Part shown: positions 12,753-15,579 of the stretch, piece by piece
Layout: each line of letters starts with the position of its first letter
Position numbering within the stretch: the first letter of the stretch is position 1
Origin: Actinomycetes bacterium
Lineage (GTDB): Bacteria > Actinomycetota > Actinomycetes > Mycobacteriales > Micromonosporaceae
Length of the DNA: 15,579 nucleotides
NCBI GenBank assembly: GCA_023402505.1
Contig: JAEYGD010000299.1
Location: 1-15,579, forward strand
Direction: 5' to 3'
The notes under the pieces: model-generated
Told to the model about the DNA's origin: nothing
The model's database searches: none
What the model saw: the letters and a program-made list of their open reading frames with translations, nothing else
Program-made: the position numbers and the translations under genes

Positions 12753-13906
12753 TCGACAAGCTTCGTAACGCGGACCGTCGTCGCCTCGGTGCCCTGGAGG
12801 CGGTCGGGGACCGCTGGCGGGCGCTGCCCAAGTGGCAGCGGGCCCTGGGGTTCGTCGCCTTCGTGGTGTTCCTCTACTACCTGCCGCTGCTCGGCATCCC
12901 CGGCCTGACCTGGCTGCGTACCGACTCGATCGCCGGCGGCAGCAACTGGGCCGGTGTGCTGTTCACCTGCGCCATCTACGTGCTGGTGGCGATCGGCCTG
13001 AACGTCGTGATCGGTCTGGCCGGCCTGCTCGACCTGGGCTACATCGGCTTCTTCGCGATCGGCGCGTACGCCGTGGCCCTGTTCGGCTCGGTGAACTCGC
13101 CGGTGGTCAAGTGGTTCCAGCGGGAGTTCGACCTGCCGCAGACGTGGGCGGTCACGTGGGCGGTGTGCGCGTTCATCGCGCTGGTGCTGGCGCTGATCTC
13201 CGGTGTGCTGCTGGGCTGGCCGACGCTGCGGCTGCGCGGTGACTACCTGGCCATCGTCACGCTGGGCTTCGGCGAGATCATCCGGATCGTGGCCCGCAAC
13301 CTGGAGGGCGTCACCAACGGCCCGCAGGGCATCGCGGCGATCCCCGGCCCGGAGGGACCGCCGTCGGCGGACAACCAGGTCTTCGGCCTGGTGGACGTCA
13401 AGCCGTGGTACTGGCTGGCGTTGACGGTCGTCCTGGTGATGGTGTTCGCGGTGCGGCGGCTGGAGAACAGCCGGGTCGGCCGGTCCTGGCTGGCCATCCG
13501 TGAGGACGAGGACGCCGCCGCGGTGATGGGTGTCTACCCGTTCAAGTTCAAGCTCTGGGCGTTCGCGATCGGTGCGGCGCTGGGCGGCTTCTCGGGCTTC
13601 CTGTTCGCCAGCCGGTACGCGTTCATCGACCCGACGCAGTTCAACGTCAACCTGTCGATCCTGTTCGTGGCGATGGTCGTCGTCGGCGGTTCCGGCAACA
13701 TGGTCGGCGTGTCGCTGGGCGCGGTGCTGCTGGCGTACCTGCCGGAGCGGTTCCGGGAGATCGCCGACTACCGGTGGCTCGCGTTCGGCCTGGCGATGGT
13801 GCTGGTGATGGTGCTGCGGCCGCAGGGCCTGATCCCCAGCCGGCGACGTGCCCGCGAGTTGAAGGACCGCGCGGCGGAGGCGGAGGAGGCGCCCGCTCAT
13901 GTCTGA
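12749..13906 (+). CDS. livM: Branched-chain amino acid ABC transporter permease LivM
   Basis: The 385-residue second permease subunit has a cytoplasmic N-terminus of about 35 residues followed by a first membrane segment. The conserved LivM core comes next: IGLNVVIGLAGLLDLGYIGFFAIGAYAVAL, LRLRGDYLAIVTLGFGEIIRIV, and NSRVGRSWLAIREDEDAAAVMGV, which is the EAA-like loop facing the ATPases. The C-terminal FVAMVVVGGSGNMVGVSLGA and VLRPQGLIPSRR are also typical. A charged tail (RELKDRAAEAEEAP) ends it. ATG 12749 overlaps the livH stop by 4 bp. The frame is open upstream, but that part is a shadow of livH. It pairs with LivH and is energised by LivG and LivF. Confidence 0.95.
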   Translation: MIDKLRNADRRRLGALEAVGDRWRALPKWQRALGFVAFVVFLYYLPLLGIPGLTWLRTDSIAGGSNWAGVLFTCAIYVLVAIGLNVVIGLAGLLDLGYIGFFAIGAYAVALFGSVNSPVVKWFQREFDLPQTWAVTWAVCAFIALVLALISGVLLGWPTLRLRGDYLAIVTLGFGEIIRIVARNLEGVTNGPQGIAAIPGPEGPPSADNQVFGLVDVKPWYWLALTVVLVMVFAVRRLENSRVGRSWLAIREDEDAAAVMGVYPFKFKLWAFAIGAALGGFSGFLFASRYAFIDPTQFNVNLSILFVAMVVVGGSGNMVGVSLGAVLLAYLPERFREIADYRWLAFGLAMVLVMVLRPQGLIPSRRRARELKDRAAEAEEAPAHV

Positions 13907-14837
13907 CGAGACCACCACCCCGGTGTCGCCGAAGATCCCGGCGCAGCCGGGTCCGCGCAAGCCGCTGCTGCAGATCGACAACGTCACGCTCCGGTTCGGT
14001 GGCGTGGTCGCGTTGGACGGGATCAGCTTCGACATCCACGAGGGCGAGATCCTCGGCCTGATCGGTCCGAACGGCGCCGGCAAGACGACGTGCTTCAACG
14101 TGATGACCGGCGTCTACAAGCCGACCTCGGGTGCGGTCCGGTTCCGCGACCAGCGGGTGACCGGGCGCAAGCCGCACCAGATCAGCCGGATGGGCATCTC
14201 CCGGACGTTCCAGAACATCCGTCTCTTCCCGGAGATGTCCGCGCTGGAGAACGTCATGGTCGGCACGGACTCCCGGCACAAGACCAGCGTGCCCGGCGCG
14301 CTGTTCCGCCTGTACCGGGTGCGGCCGAAGCCGGAGGAGCTGCCGCAGGTCACCGCCAGCGGCGGTCTGGTCCGCACCTGGCAGCAGGTGCGGCGGACCT
14401 TCGCCAAGACGTTCGGGTTGTCCCGGCACGTCCTGGAGGAGCGGGCGGCCGAGGACAAGGCCATGGAGCTGCTGCGCTTCGTCGGCATCGCCGACCGGGC
14501 CAACGACGCCGCGCGGAACCTGCCGTACGGCTACCAGCGCCGGTTGGAGATCGCCCGGGCGCTCGGCACCGAGCCGAAGCTGATCTGCCTGGACGAGCCC
14601 GCGGCCGGGTTCAACCCGGCCGAGAAGGAGGAGCTGCTCGACCTGATCCGGAAGATCCGGGACATGGGCGTCACCGTGCTGCTGATCGAGCACGACATGC
14701 GCCTGGTCATGGGCGTCACCGACCGGATCGTCGTGCTGGAGTTCGGTCGCAAGATCGCCGACGGCTTGCCGGCCGAGGTCAGCCGCGACCCGCGGGTGAT
14801 CGCCGCGTACCTGGGGGAGCCCGCCGATGCTGCTTGA
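13899..14837 (+). CDS. livG: Branched-chain amino acid ABC transporter ATP-binding protein LivG
   Basis: The ATPase has 312 residues. Walker A is GPNGAGKTT (56-64), the Q-loop Q105 is in RTFQN, the signature is LPYGYQRRLEIARAL (208-222), Walker B is KLICLDEP (227-234) and the switch histidine is H265. The LSGGQ-equivalent is LPYGYQR; the family normally has YGQQR, so a Gln is replaced by Tyr. LivG proteins are commonly 250-290 residues. This one carries about 20 extra N-terminal residues (TTTPVSPKIPAQPGPRKP) and an insertion of roughly 35-40 residues at about 141-180, between Q-loop and signature. The ATG is inside the end of livM (8-bp overlap), indicating coupled translation. It binds the cytoplasmic loops of LivH/LivM together with LivF. 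Confidence 0.95.
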   Translation: MSDETTTPVSPKIPAQPGPRKPLLQIDNVTLRFGGVVALDGISFDIHEGEILGLIGPNGAGKTTCFNVMTGVYKPTSGAVRFRDQRVTGRKPHQISRMGISRTFQNIRLFPEMSALENVMVGTDSRHKTSVPGALFRLYRVRPKPEELPQVTASGGLVRTWQQVRRTFAKTFGLSRHVLEERAAEDKAMELLRFVGIADRANDAARNLPYGYQRRLEIARALGTEPKLICLDEPAAGFNPAEKEELLDLIRKIRDMGVTVLLIEHDMRLVMGVTDRIVVLEFGRKIADGLPAEVSRDPRVIAAYLGEPADAA

Positions 14838-15537
14838 GCTGGACAACGTCACCGTGTCGTACGGCCGGATCGAGGCGCTGCACGGCATCAGCCTCACCGT
14901 GGACGAGGGCGAGGTGGTGGCGCTGATCGGCGCGAACGGCGCCGGCAAGACCACCACCATGCGGGCCATCTCCGGCACGCGGGCCCTGGCCGGCGGGCGG
15001 ATCACCTTCAACGGCGAGGACATCAGCAAGCTCCGGGCCGACCTGCGGGTGGTCCGGGGGCTGTGCCAGTCGCCCGAGGGCCGGCAGATCTTCCCGGGCA
15101 TGACGGTGCTGGAGAACCTGGACATGGGCGCGTACACCCGGCGTGACCACGCCGGGATCGCGGCCGACCTGGAGCGGATCCTGGACATGTTCCCGCGGCT
15201 GCGGGAGCGGCGGAAGCAGCCGGGCGGCACCCTCTCCGGCGGCGAGCAGCAGATGCTGGCCGTCGGCCGGGCGCTGATGAGCCGTCCGAAGCTGCTGCTG
15301 CTGGACGAGCCCTCGATGGGTCTCGCGCCGATGGTCATCCAGCAGATCTTCGACATCATCACGGAGATCAACCAGCAGGGGACCACGATCCTGCTGGTGG
15401 AGCAGAACGCCCAGCAGGCGCTCTCCCGCGCCCACCGGGGCTACGTGCTGGAGACCGGCCGGATCGTCAAGGAGGGCACCGGCCAGGACCTGCTGCACGA
15501 CCCGGCGGTCAAGGAGGCGTACCTGGGCGTCGCCTGA
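14827..15537 (+). CDS. livF: Branched-chain amino acid ABC transporter ATP-binding protein LivF
   Basis: The 236-residue second ATPase has the standard LivF length. Motifs are Walker A GANGAGKTTT (35-44), Q-loop Q81 in CQSPEGRQIFPGMTVLENL, signature LSGGEQQMLAVGRAL (136-150), and Walker B LLLLDEPSMGLAP (157-168). The switch position is Q193 in VEQN instead of His, which is the norm for LivF and not a defect. ATG 14827 overlaps the last 11 bp of livG. It is the last gene of the operon within the window, followed after 13 nt by a G/C hairpin. Confidence 0.96.
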   Translation: MLLELDNVTVSYGRIEALHGISLTVDEGEVVALIGANGAGKTTTMRAISGTRALAGGRITFNGEDISKLRADLRVVRGLCQSPEGRQIFPGMTVLENLDMGAYTRRDHAGIAADLERILDMFPRLRERRKQPGGTLSGGEQQMLAVGRALMSRPKLLLLDEPSMGLAPMVIQQIFDIITEINQQGTTILLVEQNAQQALSRAHRGYVLETGRIVKEGTGQDLLHDPAVKEAYLGVA

Positions 15538-15550
15538 CGCCACCCGCCGC

Positions 15551-15568
15551 GGGGGCCGGCGGGCCCCC
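15551..15568 (+). terminator. G/C-rich hairpin after livF
   Basis: GGGGGCC (15551-15557) and GGCCCCC (15562-15568) form a 7-bp stem with loop GGCG, 13 nt after the livF stop. It fits the end of the liv operon. The window then ends in runs of C and G that could continue a larger structure or reflect the edge of a contig. Confidence 0.45.
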
Positions 15569-15579
15569 CCCGGGGGGGC

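Noticed and set aside
15563..15579. C8G7 palindrome at the window end as a biological feature
   Set aside because: It lies at the edge and consists of homopolymer runs, so it cannot be separated from an assembly or contig-end artefact.

Overview
The window is chromosomal DNA from a high-GC actinomycete. A Micromonospora-type organism (family Micromonosporaceae) is the best guess. The support is C/G-ending codons throughout, frequent GTG starts, a PdtaR-type ANTAR response regulator, and a secreted plant-polysaccharide lyase carrying a CBM2 cellulose-binding module on a Pro/Thr linker. The genus is an inference, because there is no rRNA or other marker gene here.

Left part (1-7400), metabolism. 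The window opens in the C-terminal tail of an unidentified Ala/Pro-rich protein. A convergent intergenic stretch follows, holding an AT-rich 36-bp dyad and an 18-bp tandem repeat. Next, on the minus strand, is a group II PLP-dependent aromatic-L-amino-acid decarboxylase in which all the classical catalytic residues can be placed. Divergent from it is a secreted CBM2-PL11 rhamnogalacturonan lyase. Its presumed promoter carries an AAGCGCTT palindrome between -35 and -10, as expected for LacI-family control of a carbohydrate-degrading enzyme. After a strong bidirectional-terminator-like hairpin come a luciferase-like flavin monooxygenase and an Lrp/AsnC regulator (one minus-strand unit). They are divergent from a cystathionine gamma-synthase/methionine gamma-lyase family enzyme. 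That arrangement resembles other Lrp-controlled sulfur amino acid lyase loci.

Middle part (7400-10300). A small LAGLIDADG/helix-turn-helix protein of visibly lower GC lies 32 nt downstream of a tRNA-Leu(CAA) on the same strand. It looks like a selfish or domesticated homing-endonuclease gene parked at a tRNA. Across a short divergent region are pdtaR (phospho-receiver plus RNA-binding ANTAR domain, no kinase next to it) and then a probably leaderless gene for a lipoprotein with Asp-box (BNR-like) repeats.

Right part (10300-15579). This is a complete five-gene branched-chain amino acid ABC importer, livK-H-M-G-F: a lipoprotein binding protein, two permeases and two ATPases. The last four genes overlap one another by 4 to 11 bp. 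A perfect 14-bp hairpin separates livK from livH and probably lets the binding protein be made in excess. The window ends in a G/C-rich hairpin just after livF.

I found no CRISPR array, rRNA, insertion sequence or obvious new defence system. The observations most worth following are the tRNA-linked LAGLIDADG gene, the AT-rich 36-bp dyad at 305-340, the livK-livH hairpin, and the operator placed inside the PL11 promoter.
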